Assembly (NCBI GenBank): GCA_030407315.1
Contig: JALQPE010000171.1
Location: 62,001-126,000 of the forward strand
Origin: Asparagopsis taxiformis
Lineage: Eukaryota > Rhodophyta > Florideophyceae > Bonnemaisoniales > Bonnemaisoniaceae
Direction: 5' to 3'
DNA length: 64,000 bases
Shown here: in pieces, positions 22,202-32,745 of the stretch
Numbering within the stretch: position 1 is the stretch's first letter
How the letters are laid out: each line of letters starts with the position of its first letter
Position numbers and translations under genes: made by a program
Notes under the pieces: generated by a model
Told to the model about the DNA's origin: nothing
Database searches by the model: none
The model's input: the letters and a program-made list of their open reading frames with translations, nothing else

Positions 22202-22627
22202 TCAGACGCTCTGCGTTTTGACATAATCGACAGCGGTCGAGCCATACTGAGCATAGTACTGATCTAATTCATCAGATTTCACAACAGCCGAGACCTCTTT
22301 GGTGTCGGAATTGGTAATCTCCTTGACCCAAGCCACAAGCTTGTCCAGCATCATCTTGCCGCCCGACACTTTGGGCTCCTCAATTTCCTCCTCCTCATCT
22401 TTGTTACACGACAGAGCGCACGGCACAACGACGAGCAACGCGACGCTCGCGCCGACAACGGTCCAGAAGCGCTTACCGAACAGGCGCTTTTTGTCGTCGC
22501 CAGCGGGCGGGGTGGCGGTGGGCGCGGCAGCGGGCGGGGCGGGTGTTTTGGTCGGTGCTGGTGCTGGCGCTGGCGCAGTCGTCTTGGTGGGAGTCGTTGT
22601 GGACTTGGTCGGAGTTTTACTTGCCAT
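22202..22627 (-). CDS. Small single-pass membrane protein, function unknown
   Basis: 141 residues with a clear architecture but no family I recognise. The N-terminal 45 residues are Thr/Pro/Ala/Lys repeats (PTKT, APAPAP). A basic KKRLFGKR precedes one hydrophobic helix at about 54-72 (FWTVVGASVALLVVVPCAL). A Cys-rich/acidic stretch (NKDEEEEIEE) follows, then a short helical tail with GKMMLDKLVAWVKEI. The ATG at 22627 is the first in frame. A Lys-rich side before the helix predicts the N-terminus inside. It is divergent from the four-helix protein at 23194. Confidence 0.6.
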   Translation of the reverse strand: MASKTPTKSTTTPTKTTAPAPAPAPTKTPAPPAAAPTATPPAGDDKKRLFGKRFWTVVGASVALLVVVPCALSCNKDEEEEIEEPKVSGGKMMLDKLVAWVKEITNSDTKEVSAVVKSDELDQYYAQYGSTAVDYVKTQSV

Positions 22628-23193
22628 GATGGAGGTTTGGACAAAGCGATGTTGGAATGCACTGATGGAGGGGGCGCGGTGCTAAGCGCACACGTACTCG
22701 TTCTAATATGTTGGTCTACATGCGGCCGAGATATTATAGTTGGGTGCGTTGTACAGATGCCGATTGATCAGCGAATAGGATGCGACGATGCGGCAGATAG
22801 GGTTTGCAGATTGCAGTTGAAGGAGATGTTCGGTCAACCTCGCCTGTGCGTACATTACACGAATGGATGGCTGCAAAATATGCAAACTTATCGGGCCGCA
22901 AACCTTGTCAGCAAATCGGATGCAAAATCTTCTCCACCTCAGTAATTGATCGTGTGTCCCCCATAATTGCAATTCCCGAAAACAAATTGTCGCGCTTTTG
23001 TCAGCTTACACATTGCTGTCTTCTCCAAACGGTCCGTCACTTCACGTCAGACAAGTGCTCTCAGCCGTTTTAGCCGATTTAATGCGCATCACGCACATCC
23101 AATTGCGACGTCTCGGCGCAACGCATCAAAAGTGCGCGACGCAGATACCCAACGTTGATTCGCGCATCCTTGTCGAAAGCGAGCGGTCGTAGC
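22628..23193. other. Divergent promoter region
   Basis: 566 bp between two genes read in opposite directions. No gene or RNA recognised. Confidence 0.5.
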
Positions 23194-23730
23194 ATGCATC
23201 CATACGGCGCCGGCATCATCAAGCCGGTGGCGACGGAAATCCTCGCGCCGCCACCGCGTTCGGGCGCGTTCTCCGTCTACGCGCAGAAATTGACCGCGCT
23301 CGCTTTTGTGTGGCTCTGCTCGATCGTGTCGTGGGGACATGCCGCCAATATCGCCTCGGTCATTGGCAAATGCACCGCCCGTTGCGGTTTCCAAGTCACC
23401 ATCGGTGTCGTCTCGTGGGTGTACACGTCGGTTCTGCTCGTGCTCAACTATCTCACCGAGTCGGATCGACTCTCGCGCACCGGCTGCTTCTCGCACGGCA
23501 TGGAGGTGCAGCTCATGGCGGCGCTGATCATTCTGTGGATCCCCGGCGTTGGCGCCGCCAGTGTCGCAGACCTGGAGAGTCCGTCCAGTGTGGTGAGTAT
23601 TTGGTTTGCGTGGTTGGCGTTTTTCGGCAGTATTTTCACGACGTACAAGGCGTACCATTCGTTCAAGGAGGAGGACCTGCCGTCGGCGTTGCCAGAGGGG
23701 TTTGACGAGGAGGATTATGTTTATGGATAG
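23194..23730 (+). CDS. Four-helix membrane protein, paralogue A
   Basis: 178 residues with four hydrophobic segments (about 35-55, 68-88, 106-124 and 135-155). Family not recognised; a MARVEL- or CASP-like four-pass topology is possible. Shared signatures with the neighbour at 23856-24443 are PRSGxxSxYAQxLxAxAFVWLxSIV near the start and WLAFFGSIFxxYKAYHxxKEE at the end, so the two are paralogues. A frame upstream of ATG 23194 has no earlier ATG. The C-terminus is acidic (EEDY). The two paralogues are tail to tail with 125 bp between stop codons. Confidence 0.75.
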   Translation: MHPYGAGIIKPVATEILAPPPRSGAFSVYAQKLTALAFVWLCSIVSWGHAANIASVIGKCTARCGFQVTIGVVSWVYTSVLLVLNYLTESDRLSRTGCFSHGMEVQLMAALIILWIPGVGAASVADLESPSSVVSIWFAWLAFFGSIFTTYKAYHSFKEEDLPSALPEGFDEEDYVYG

Positions 23731-23855
23731 CGCTGCGGTGTTTATGTTGTATAGAGAGTGTGTGTATTAAAAGTCATGTTTACTGTCACAAACGCGGAGT
23801 AATCTATCTTTTCATTTACAATAAATAGACATTGATGAACGAATGAAGCGAGCAT

Positions 23856-24443
23856 TTATGAAAAGTTGGCAAGTTCATCATCCTCCACAGCCTGGATGTG
23901 CTGCACTTGCTGGTAACGCAGACTGTTCAACTCCTCCTTACTGGCATGATACGCCTTGTACGAGCCGAAAATCGAGCCGAAAAACGCCAGCCAGCTGAAC
24001 ATGATACCGACGCCGGTGCTATGGAAGGCAAACGTGAGGCCGGCGGACTGCACGGAGGAGAGCAGCGAGACGTCGACGGTCCAGAATAGAACGAGAAGCA
24101 TCATAATTCGCATTTCGGCGCGCGGCGAAAACCAACTGCTCTTGTCGATTTTGTTGGTCCAGATGAGATAGTGCAGGAGCAGCAGGATGCTACTGATGAT
24201 CAACGAGAAAATGGCGATGAGAATGCTAATCACACAGAGTGTCGAGCATGTGAGCGGTGATGCACTTGTGAAATTGGCCGTGGCGCCAAAGGTCACAATC
24301 GACGCCAACCAAACAAACGCCTCGGCGGCTAGCATCTGCGCGTACGGCGACAGCTCGCCGGATCGCGGCGGGCCGGAGAGAAAGGCGGCGCGCTCGATTT
24401 GCATCTCGAGGTCTTCGGTCGGCTTGGGCATTGGGACGGTCAT
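23856..24443 (-). CDS. Four-helix membrane protein, paralogue B
   Basis: 195 residues and four hydrophobic segments in the same positions as in the gene at 23194, ending in the same WLAFFGSIFGSYKAYHASKEE block, then an acidic tail. The first in-frame ATG on the minus strand is at 24443; the frame opens upstream only through a (CCAT)n tract without ATG. It is convergent with its paralogue, which suggests an inverted tandem duplication followed by strong divergence in the loops. Function unknown. Confidence 0.75.
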   Translation of the reverse strand: MTVPMPKPTEDLEMQIERAAFLSGPPRSGELSPYAQMLAAEAFVWLASIVTFGATANFTSASPLTCSTLCVISILIAIFSLIISSILLLLHYLIWTNKIDKSSWFSPRAEMRIMMLLVLFWTVDVSLLSSVQSAGLTFAFHSTGVGIMFSWLAFFGSIFGSYKAYHASKEELNSLRYQQVQHIQAVEDDELANFS

Positions 24444-24445
24444 GA

Positions 24446-24480
24446 TGGGATGGGTGGATGGATGGATGGATGGGTGGTTG
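24446..24480 (-). repeat. (ATCC)n tract directly upstream of paralogue B start
   Basis: On the coding (minus) strand a run of CCATCCATCCATCC-type units ends within about 10 nt of the ATG. The same motif precedes other starts in the window. Confidence 0.8.
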
Positions 24481-24636
24481 AAGGAGGTGGAGTGCACGGG
24501 ATTGAGCTACAACGGTCGAATGGTGGCGGTGTAGTAGTATGTAAGCAAATGGGTCGGGAGTGCGTTTGTGATACTTTTTGTGAATTGCTTACAAATCTGA
24601 CATGGCTCCAGATTGCATCTCTTTACAATAATTGAA

Positions 24637-25725
24637 TCATCTGCGCGTGCCTGCAGCGCCCATTTTACTGTTGCTCTTCTTGCCGCGGACCTCGGCTTGT
24701 TGCACGCCATGCAACAGGATATACTTACGATCCGACGCGGGATTATGATGCGCGACGCCCTTACTCCAGTCATAACCGACAGCATAGGCAAAGATATTGC
24801 CGTCTGAACTAAACGCGGTCGCAGTAATGGGCTGATTAAGTCTCTGAAACTGTTTCAATCGATGCTTATTATCCTTATCCCAAAAGTTAAACCCACCGTC
24901 ACCACCGGCGGTCGCAAACGTCCCATGCTGTTCATGGAACGAAATCGAATTGACCGGATAAATCACGCCACTATCATGATCTCTATGGCATTTGAACGCA
25001 AAATCCAACGCCTTTCTATCCTTCTCCTGCACATGGTCGATACTAACGCGCCCCTCAATCGAGCCGACCGCATACCCCGTCTGATCCGGAAAAGTGGCCA
25101 GACAACGAAACTGGTACTTCAACTGCGCCATTTTCTCGTGAAACACCACCGACGGCTTGCGAATGTCGTACACACGCAGCTTACGATCGGCGGTACCAGC
25201 CACCAGTAGCCCGGCGCGCGCGTCCATACAGTACACCTTGTCCGACATTTGCACCGACCCCATCGGGGTGCCCGTCGGCGCACGCACGTCCCAGTATTTG
25301 ATCGTCTTGTCCCACGAGCCGGTGACGACGCACGGCGACCCGTTGCCCATGTCCTTGATGTAGAACACATGTCGAATGGGCGCGTCGTGCGCGGCGACGG
25401 TTGTGGTTGCATTGGTGGCCAACGACCACATTTTCACAATCTTATCGCCGCCGCATGACAGAACCGATTGGCCGTCCGCCGACCACGCGACGTCCAGCAC
25501 TGGCGCGTCGTGTTTGATCATGCCCACCGGCGAGGATTGCCCGTTGCCCTGCACGTCCCAGCATCGCACCTCGTTGTCCCATGAGCCCGAAACCAGGAAG
25601 CTTTTCGGCGCCAGCGCCTCCGGCGAGAACGCCAGAGCTTGCACCGTGTCTGACGGCGGATCGTTTAGAAGCACGTCCCCGTTCGGGTTGTGCGGTTGGT
25701 TGTTGTTGCCAGATGAGAATGCCAT
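24637..25725 (-). CDS. RAE1: mRNA export factor Rae1/Gle2 (WD40 repeat)
   Basis: 362 residues, the normal size for the family. The start at 25725 gives MAFSSGNNNQ; after it DTVQALAFSP and SGSWDNEVRCWDVQ are the typical Rae1 opening blade. Repeated units of the seven-blade propeller are visible (SCGGDKIVKMWSL, VTGSWDKTIKYWDVR, GTADRKLRVYDIR). So are the family-specific SSLKYQ-like LKYQFRCLATFPDQTGYAVGSIEGRV region, DFAFKCHRD and YPVNSISFH. Rae1 binds Nup98 at the nuclear pore and acts in mRNA export and the spindle checkpoint. The gene is intronless and divergent from acyl-CoA-binding protein, 371 bp away. Confidence 0.96.
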   Translation of the reverse strand: MAFSSGNNNQPHNPNGDVLLNDPPSDTVQALAFSPEALAPKSFLVSGSWDNEVRCWDVQGNGQSSPVGMIKHDAPVLDVAWSADGQSVLSCGGDKIVKMWSLATNATTTVAAHDAPIRHVFYIKDMGNGSPCVVTGSWDKTIKYWDVRAPTGTPMGSVQMSDKVYCMDARAGLLVAGTADRKLRVYDIRKPSVVFHEKMAQLKYQFRCLATFPDQTGYAVGSIEGRVSIDHVQEKDRKALDFAFKCHRDHDSGVIYPVNSISFHEQHGTFATAGGDGGFNFWDKDNKHRLKQFQRLNQPITATAFSSDGNIFAYAVGYDWSKGVAHHNPASDRKYILLHGVQQAEVRGKKSNSKMGAAGTRR

Positions 25726-26096
25726 GGTGTGCTGGGCGCCTTGCGCTCGGGCAGGCGCAGCGCTGGTGCACGTTGGTTCAACTTGCAAAATTGGCGTGCA
25801 AATAGTCGTGTGCCTGCTGCGTTGGGCACAGTTGATGCGTTTGTAACCGTGGTGTCGACACTGACACTCTTGCGTGTTAAGTGTATGCACGGTTGAAAAG
25901 ACAGGCTGTAGTGGAAATGTGATATCTGAATGCCGTTTTGACACGATTATAAAGCGATGACGTATGGTTGAAGATCGGCTCCCGGTTTGGATCAACACGG
26001 TTGCTTGTGTTAACCTCGAACCTGTAACTGTCACCGGACTACCTCGTCTCGTTGCTCCCTGTTGGCTCATCTGCCTAACACATCGTCTAATCAACA
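25726..26096. other. Divergent promoter region between Rae1 and ACBP genes
   Basis: Both genes read outward from this 371-bp stretch. No other feature recognised. Confidence 0.5.
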
Positions 26097-26463
26097 ATGG
26101 GTCTCGAAGATATATTCAAAACTGCCGCCGAGCGCGTCAAAGAGCTTCCACAAGCTTCCAATGAGGATAAACTAGAGCTCTACTCGCTCTTCAAGCAGTC
26201 CAATCTTGGCGACATAAGCACAAGTACGTAACACCATCCCATCTTCCGCGCCCGTTGCATCCATATTACGTTGTTCTGACTCCAGCGATTGCCCACCATC
26301 GTGCCGTCCGAAAGATCGTCCGGGCGGACTATTCAATGCCGCCGAGAAAGCTAAATGGGACGCCTACAATGGAAAGAAGGGCATGTCTAAAGATGACGCC
26401 ATGAAGTCGTACATCGCCAAAGTAGACGCGCTGTGCGGCACCACCTTGAGTTCCGAGTATTAG
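26097..26463 (+). CDS. Acyl-CoA-binding protein (one intron)
   Basis: Exons join(26097..26223,26315..26463) give 91 residues, the standard length of ACBP. The 91-nt intron has donor GTACGT, a TTCTGAC branch-like site and acceptor AAAG, and splits the Asn codon before RPGG. The spliced protein carries [41 protein letters not shown] and YIAKVD, which are the acyl-CoA pocket signatures (Tyr, Lys and Trp-Asp). It would carry medium- or long-chain acyl-CoA in the cytosol. Neither exon alone is long enough to stand out as an open frame, so the gene is easy to miss. Confidence 0.95.
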
Positions 26464-26763
26464 TCGACGCGATAGACAATGGCATGTTTAGCGTCTAGGC
26501 GCGGATAGACTTGACCAAATTAAATCGGCATGGTATCGAGCGCCAAACAGCAGGTTTTCGCGAGATCTCCACAAGATATCATATATATATCCTCCAGCCG
26601 ACTGTTTTCCATCAGACACATAACCACATCTGTAAAAACAACAAACATAATATTCAACTGCCAGCCAACCATCATCCGTTACAGTGTTCATATCTTCCAT
26701 TTTCGCGCCCCTACATCCGCCATTCAATGACAATCTAATCCTCATCTTGCCGCACCATCCAAC

Positions 26764-27738
26764 ATGGCTCAGGAGTCCGGCTGGTGCACCATCGAATCGG
26801 ATCCAGGCGTATTCACCGAGCTCTTATCAGCAATCGGCGTGCGCAACGTGCAGGTCGAAGAGCTCTACACGCTAAATCGCGAACAACTCGCCCAATTCGG
26901 CACTGTATACGGCGTCGTCTTCCTCTTCAAGTACCGTCAAAACGAGCATGAATCGGCGCGCAATCGACCCGGTGCCGTGTGCACCGACGCGCCAGCGCGC
27001 CTCTTCTTCGCGCGACAGACGGTGCAGAACGCGTGCGCCACGCAGGCAATTCTATCCATCGTGCTCAACAGCGATCAGTTGGACATCGGCCCCGAGCTGC
27101 AGACGAGCAAGGAGTTTTCAGCGGCGATGGACGCCGCCATGAAGGGGCTCGTCATCTCCAATATCGACACCGTTCGCGCGGCGCACAACTCGTTTGCGCC
27201 GCAGCAGCAGTTTGTGCTCGACGATTCGCCAGACGCGCAGAAGGAGGATCCCTTCCATTTCATCGCCTACATCCCCTTTGAGGGCCGCGTGTACGAGCTG
27301 GACGGGCTGCAGGAGGCGCCGCGTGTGCACGGCGCCTTTTCGCAGCAGCAGAGCTGGCTGGACGTGCTTACGCCTGTGATAGAGCAGCGCATTGGCGAGT
27401 ACGATGGCACTGAGATTCGCTTCAATTTGATGGCGGTTGTGGAGGACCCGCGAGAACGGCTAGCGGCGCAGCTGGACACCTTGCGCGCGGCGCAGCAGCG
27501 GGATGACGCAAAGGTTTTGGAGGTGGAGAATGAATTGCAGTTGCAGAATGAGAAGCATGAGCGGTGGAGGACGGAGAATATTAGGCGCAGATGGAATTTT
27601 GTACCGTTCATTGTGAATCTATTGAAGGAAACGGCAAACTTGGGCAAGATGAGCGGTATTATAAACGCTGTGGCAGAGAGAAAGAGAGCCGATTATAGAG
27701 AGGTAGAGGCTAGTAAGGGCAAGAATGCAGTGGAGTAA
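26764..27738 (+). CDS. UCHL5: Ubiquitin C-terminal hydrolase UCH37/UCHL5
   Basis: 324 residues, a family C12 cysteine protease. The catalytic triad is visible as Cys 91 in QNACATQA, His 165 in PFHFIAY and Asp 180 in YELDG, with the oxyanion Gln in ARQTVQ. The C-terminal half has the coiled coil and the ULD-type segment (RRRWNFVPFIVNLLKE), which in other organisms binds proteasome Rpn13 or INO80. It would trim ubiquitin at the proteasome. There is no intron, and ATG 26764 has A at -3. It lies 300 bp downstream of ACBP on the same strand. Confidence 0.95.
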   Translation: MAQESGWCTIESDPGVFTELLSAIGVRNVQVEELYTLNREQLAQFGTVYGVVFLFKYRQNEHESARNRPGAVCTDAPARLFFARQTVQNACATQAILSIVLNSDQLDIGPELQTSKEFSAAMDAAMKGLVISNIDTVRAAHNSFAPQQQFVLDDSPDAQKEDPFHFIAYIPFEGRVYELDGLQEAPRVHGAFSQQQSWLDVLTPVIEQRIGEYDGTEIRFNLMAVVEDPRERLAAQLDTLRAAQQRDDAKVLEVENELQLQNEKHERWRTENIRRRWNFVPFIVNLLKETANLGKMSGIINAVAERKRADYREVEASKGKNAVE

Positions 27739-27885
27739 ATCGATGGCCATCTCGTGCGCAACACAACTAGAAAATGGAGGGAAAATAAGCTTTAGTTGCT
27801 CGCATTCGAATTCCAGAACCAATAGGCAAGTGCTGGTTCGCATTGAGATTCCGGCTTGCCTCCAACAGTTATGACGGGGCGCCCT

Positions 27886-28416
27886 TCATCCAACTACTAC
27901 CGACGGCAAATCAAGCTCGTTGATATCAATCGTCTTGTACGGGACGGGCTCCACAGCCGGCACATGCACAGGTTCAAATTCTTCACCCGATTCCTTCTTT
28001 GCCTTGAGAACGGCCATAGCTTCCTCAAGCGCAGCGGCTGCCGCCTCCGGAGATTCTGCTTTTGTAATTGAATACTCCTCCGGCACTCTGTCAGAACGAA
28101 AGCACGGGGTCAGTAGGATGGAAATAGGACGTCATCGCTGAGAGATCGCAGCGCTAAAGCAGTACTACACATACCCTTCCGCTCGGAGCGGCTCCGGATT
28201 GAATGGTGGAGGCTTGCGATTGATATCCGACGGCCTATGTTTCCTTGGCCGGCAGCGCTCTGCCTTCTTGGCGGCCTTGAATTGCACGTGCTTGGCTGCC
28301 TGAATTTCGAGCGGCGCCACGATGATTGGCATCGTGTTTGCCGGCTTTGCGCACACAGCGAGCGAGTTGTGGCAAAGTCCGGAACGCGGCAATGCCGCTG
28401 ATGTTACAAAGGCCAT
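27886..28416 (-). CDS. Small putative plastid protein, possibly plastid-specific ribosomal protein (one intron)
   Basis: Exons complement(join(27886..28087,28175..28416)) give 147 residues. The 87-nt intron has a GTATGT donor, a TTCTGACAG acceptor and falls inside a Gly codon; both reading frames join without a shift. The N-terminus MAFVTSAALPRSGL, with Phe at position 3, fits a red-algal-type plastid transit peptide. The basic core (FKAAKKAERCRPRKHRPSDINRK) resembles the RPRK-H/T-P-x-D-x-R motif of plastid-specific large-subunit proteins PSRP5/PSRP6. The C-terminal half is acidic/helical. The ribosomal call is tentative; plastid targeting is inference. Confidence 0.6.
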
Positions 28417-29465
28417 TGATTGCGAACAAAGGTTACGGCGCTGGCGCGTGCGTGGGAAGGGAAGTGGCGTCCGCGACGGTTAAACCGAGATCGGTATCTC
28501 ACATTGTCGACGATGTGGAGCTCAGAAATTGATATGTATTGGTGTGCTGATACACTCTACTTGTGTCAGTGTCGGCGAGGACCAAGGGGCATTTGTGGTC
28601 CTTTGGTCCTTTCGATGGAGGGCTAGTTTCTCATACATGTATAGTTGAGAAATCGAAATAAATAATTTAAATCTCGACGAATGAGTCGCATATACTGTAA
28701 TTTTAGCGACGACGGGCGCGATCGATCCTGGACCATGATTCTTCGGACCGCGCGGTGGGTGAGCTAGTTTGATCGTATTGAAAATTTCAAATGTGACATT
28801 CGCCTGGAGATAAACGAAATTTGTGATAGTTTGAATTGTCGGCTGATAATTTCGTTTGAAACGGGGCTAAAAGGCGCACAAAATGGGAATTCACCCCCTA
28901 GTTTTTTTCTTTACCGTCTTCATCCAGTAGGTGAAAGAGAAAATATGGTTCATGCGACCAGACTTGAACACCAAAAAGGCTACGGCTCAGAAGGGATGAA
29001 CCAATAGATTCTGTCGAGAGACTCCTGATGCTGTTGGCGTGCTGGAGTTGTTAGTAACATCCTTGTTAACCAATCACAATGTCTACCATACCAATTTAAT
29101 CAGTACCAGCCAATAGAATCTCAGCACTTGCCATAATTTTGATCATTCTATGTCACAAGTCCAGACTTTTCCACTTTTGGTCAACAATTCATCACGCAGG
29201 ACGCAGCGTTGCCCTTGGTTGCGCAGTCGCAGCATCACCTTGTTCGACTGTCGCAATCTCCAAATCCCAGCATCCTGCCAGTCATTCGACCGGCACCAGG
29301 TGCCACTCAAACTGTCCAGCCTTCCAGAGCAGCTCGACGATGGCGTAACAACATCGCTACCATTCCAGCGCTCACAATTATCGATCAATCGACAGCATTA
29401 TCCCTGACACAACCCAACCCCATTGTCAAACCGCCTCTACGCCGTCTCGTATCACCCGCCAAATC
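28417..29465. other. 1.05-kb divergent promoter region
   Basis: No gene recognised. CCAAT-type motifs (AACCAATCAC at about 29068, AGCCAATAGA at about 29108) lie 350-400 bp upstream of the proline-rich gene. An imperfect hairpin lies at about 28626-28655 (TTTCTCA...TGAGAAA), and a T-rich run at about 28903. Confidence 0.45.
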
Positions 29466-31031
29466 ATGTCCTCCATTGTAATTCTCGGCCACTTTGCCAA
29501 TTTCAAGCTCGCAGGCGATCGCGTCGTACGCGATGCAGTCCTCGCAATGCAATCCGACCACCAATCCCAACCGTCTGCAATGCGCTCCTTCTTCAGCGCC
29601 CAGGGCTCCGCCCACATGCATCCGTCCAGTCGCATGCGTCGCAGACGCCGCCATCCCGGTCGCTTGACCCGCTTCTCGTCCCGCTCCACCTCCCGAGTGC
29701 ACGCCCTATCCGACGCCGACCTGGAGGCCGAGCTGGCCGCGCGTCGCGCCGCACGCGCGCGTGAGCGCGATCGCTATGCAAAGGCAATGCGTTCCGAAAA
29801 GTTGACCGTTCTCGAGAGCGAGTTGATGCGACTCCGAAACGAAATTTCTAGATTGGACCATACCAGTGGCGTGCCGCTCGGCGGTGGCACACCCCCGACC
29901 TCTCGCTGGGAGCCGCTCGGTGGAGATCATCGCTCACGCTCCCCAGGGTTGCGCAACAATCCAGGGCCGCGTACCGGATCTCTTGCAACGCCCAATGTGA
30001 ATGCGCCTCCGCAGGGTCCGCCCCCGCCCGGTGTACCTCCGCCAGGTTTACCCCCACAGCCGCCTGGCGCACCGCCCCCAGGCGCACCGCCGCCGCCCCT
30101 GCCCGGTGGCGATGACGGCGACGAGCCTTTTGATCCCGAGAAGCAGAAACGGGAGAAGGCGGAGAGGCAGCGACGGCGGGAGCAGAAGCGGAAGGAACGG
30201 GAGGCGGCTAAGAAGCCCATGACCTTGGCGGATATTATTAGAGCTGCTGGACCAGATCCAGCCAGGAGATTGAAACCAAAGGGTAGTACAGCGTTGGATG
30301 ATCCGGAGACTGCGACGGCTGCGGAAAACGAGGAGAAAAAGGCAGAAGAGTTTGGGGCGCTGAAGGATTCGCTGAAAAAGGTCAAACCCGTCGAGAAAGA
30401 TGAGGCAGGCGATACTAAGGCGGATAGTAAAGAGGAAAATGATGACGATAAACGGACGAAAAAGCCTGACAGCTCGGAGTCTAAAGATGAAGACAGCAAT
30501 CCCAAACCGGAATCGACAGACGAGAAGGATGCCAATAGGCCAACTGATGGGGAGAAGGAATCGTCGGAGTCTAGCAATGGGGTCGCAACTGTGGAGAAGG
30601 AAAAGGAAGACAAAGTTCCCGCGACCGAAAGTGAGCAACTAGACTCTGTTCCCAGCCCAGCTTCTATCAAAACAGCACCAAAGCCCCCTCCAAAACCACC
30701 GGCAGTCCCCATGCCCCCTCCGCCCCCCACCGCGAAGCCGAACGGCTCCACGGATACACCCGGAGATGGGCAGAAATCCGCTTCCCCAGAGGATGCTGCA
30801 GCGTCCGCCATTTCAGCAATTTCCGCACTAGGCGCAAAACTATCCGAGCCAAAAACAAATGCTCCGACGCAATCTCCAACTGCAAAATCGGACCGCCGCC
30901 TCGCGCTGGCAGAACGCCGAAAGTTAAGGAAGGCCGCCGCCAACGCAACACCACCCACCGACAACGCCACAGAGACCACGGCAGTTCCAGATCTTTCCGA
31001 ATCAGCGCCTACAGTGGAACCCGGAAATTAG
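29466..31031 (+). CDS. Proline-rich, highly charged protein with a WH2-like segment
   Basis: 521 residues, largely disordered. Order: N-terminal region with RRRRR; a coiled coil at about 80-125 (Ala/Arg/Glu-rich, LESELMRLRNEISRL); polyproline PPPPGVPPPGLPPQPPG at about 185-212; a basic coiled coil (EKAERQRRREQKRKERE); the segment MTLADIIRAAGPDPARRLKP, which recalls a WH2/verprolin actin-binding motif; a long acidic Glu/Lys/Ser tract; a second polyproline run; and a basic C-terminal helix (RRLALAERRKLRKAA). The architecture recalls WASP/WAVE/VASP-type actin regulators, but no WH1, GBD or EVH1 domain is present, so actin function is inference. No intron. Confidence 0.6.
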   Translation: MSSIVILGHFANFKLAGDRVVRDAVLAMQSDHQSQPSAMRSFFSAQGSAHMHPSSRMRRRRRHPGRLTRFSSRSTSRVHALSDADLEAELAARRAARARERDRYAKAMRSEKLTVLESELMRLRNEISRLDHTSGVPLGGGTPPTSRWEPLGGDHRSRSPGLRNNPGPRTGSLATPNVNAPPQGPPPPGVPPPGLPPQPPGAPPPGAPPPPLPGGDDGDEPFDPEKQKREKAERQRRREQKRKEREAAKKPMTLADIIRAAGPDPARRLKPKGSTALDDPETATAAENEEKKAEEFGALKDSLKKVKPVEKDEAGDTKADSKEENDDDKRTKKPDSSESKDEDSNPKPESTDEKDANRPTDGEKESSESSNGVATVEKEKEDKVPATESEQLDSVPSPASIKTAPKPPPKPPAVPMPPPPPTAKPNGSTDTPGDGQKSASPEDAAASAISAISALGAKLSEPKTNAPTQSPTAKSDRRLALAERRKLRKAAANATPPTDNATETTAVPDLSESAPTVEPGN

Positions 31032-31352
31032 ATTAGCTACGCATTGGACAGTAGATCTACTTCACTATCTGAGGGTATATCTCTCCGGTGAGTTAGAATA
31101 CATAGGTCAGATTGCCTCGGTGGATTTCTCCTTGGACATGGAAACTAACCATTCTTCGCGTAAACGCCCGGACACGCTGGAACAGGGAAGCCCTGGACTT
31201 TGCCCTAAAGCCCCGGAGCACATCTACTTTCTAATACCAGATAGTCAACAGTACTGACAAGCGCTTCCATAGAGGTGTAAATATACACCTTTTGGGTTTT
31301 GCTCGAGAACTTGTTCTAGTCCTCTCGTAGGTTCTAGACCTCGTCAGCGACC
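31032..31352. other. Convergent 3' region of the proline-rich and H3 genes
   Basis: 321 bp without a gene. Contains the hairpin downstream of H3 listed separately. Confidence 0.5.
31273..31290 (-). terminator. 3' hairpin downstream of histone H3
   Basis: On the minus strand AGGTGTA-TATT-TACACCT forms a perfect 7-bp stem with a 4-nt loop, 62 nt past the H3 stop codon. Size and position resemble the 3' stem-loop of replication-dependent histone mRNAs, but the stem sequence does not match the canonical GGCTCT...AGAGCC, so a processing role is inference. Confidence 0.5.
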
Positions 31353-31905
<553 letters not shown>

Positions 31906-31927
31906 CACATGCATTCAGTGCCGACTC

Positions 31928-31935
31928 CCGCCAAA
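31928..31935 (-). promoter_or_regulatory. E2F-type site, H3 side
   Basis: TTTGGCGG on the minus strand (TTTSSCGS consensus), 23 bp upstream of the H3 TATA box. Confidence 0.5.
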
Positions 31936-32138
31936 GTAATGCGCTCAAAAATGAGACACACTTGTCACAACAGCAGCGGCGCTTCGCTGCGCGAGCTCCA
32001 TTGCGCGCTGAATTGAACGCTATGACCCCGGTGCAGCGATTGGACCAAGGGCGATGTGCCAAGTGGAGGTGGGAATCGAGCGGCAGCCAATGAAATTGCA
32101 GGCCAATTTGAAAAAAGGCGCGCATTGTGCGAATCGCG

Positions 32139-32146
32139 TTTGGCGC
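32139..32146 (+). promoter_or_regulatory. E2F-type site, H4 side
   Basis: TTTGGCGC matches the E2F consensus exactly; it lies 144 bp upstream of the H4 TATA box. Confidence 0.55.
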
Positions 32147-32289
32147 GACTTGTGTGCGCAGGCAAACGGCCGGCAATCCATGTGTAGCGAGGGCCAGCAC
32201 GTAATTGGCGCGTTGAGAGCGGTGTGAGCCGAGTGTGGCGTGGGAGTGTGTGTTGGCTGGATGTGGAGAGGCGGTGTATGGTGGAAGAG

Positions 32290-32297
32290 TATATAAA
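32290..32297 (+). promoter_or_regulatory. TATA box of H4
   Basis: TATATAAA, 137 bp before the H4 start codon, followed by a CAACT-rich leader. Confidence 0.7.
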
Positions 32298-32418
32298 GAG
32301 TAGTAGGGGAATGGCAATGGCACCTCTCCTACTCCCCATCAGTCTCAACTACTCAACCCAACTCAACTGAACTCAATAATCAATCTCAACAGCTCAACAG
32401 CGTGTAAGAAAGCCGTGA

Positions 32419-32745
<327 letters not shown>

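Noticed and set aside
29927..30979. 350-codon antisense frame in the proline-rich gene
   Set aside because: Ser/Gly/Phe repeats that are the complement of Glu/Pro-rich coding; the sense frame has coherent segments.
31273..31290. Calling the H3 hairpin a canonical histone stem-loop
   Set aside because: Stem and flanks do not match the GGCTCT/AGAGCC consensus or its ACCA tail; I list it only as a hairpin with possible 3' end function.
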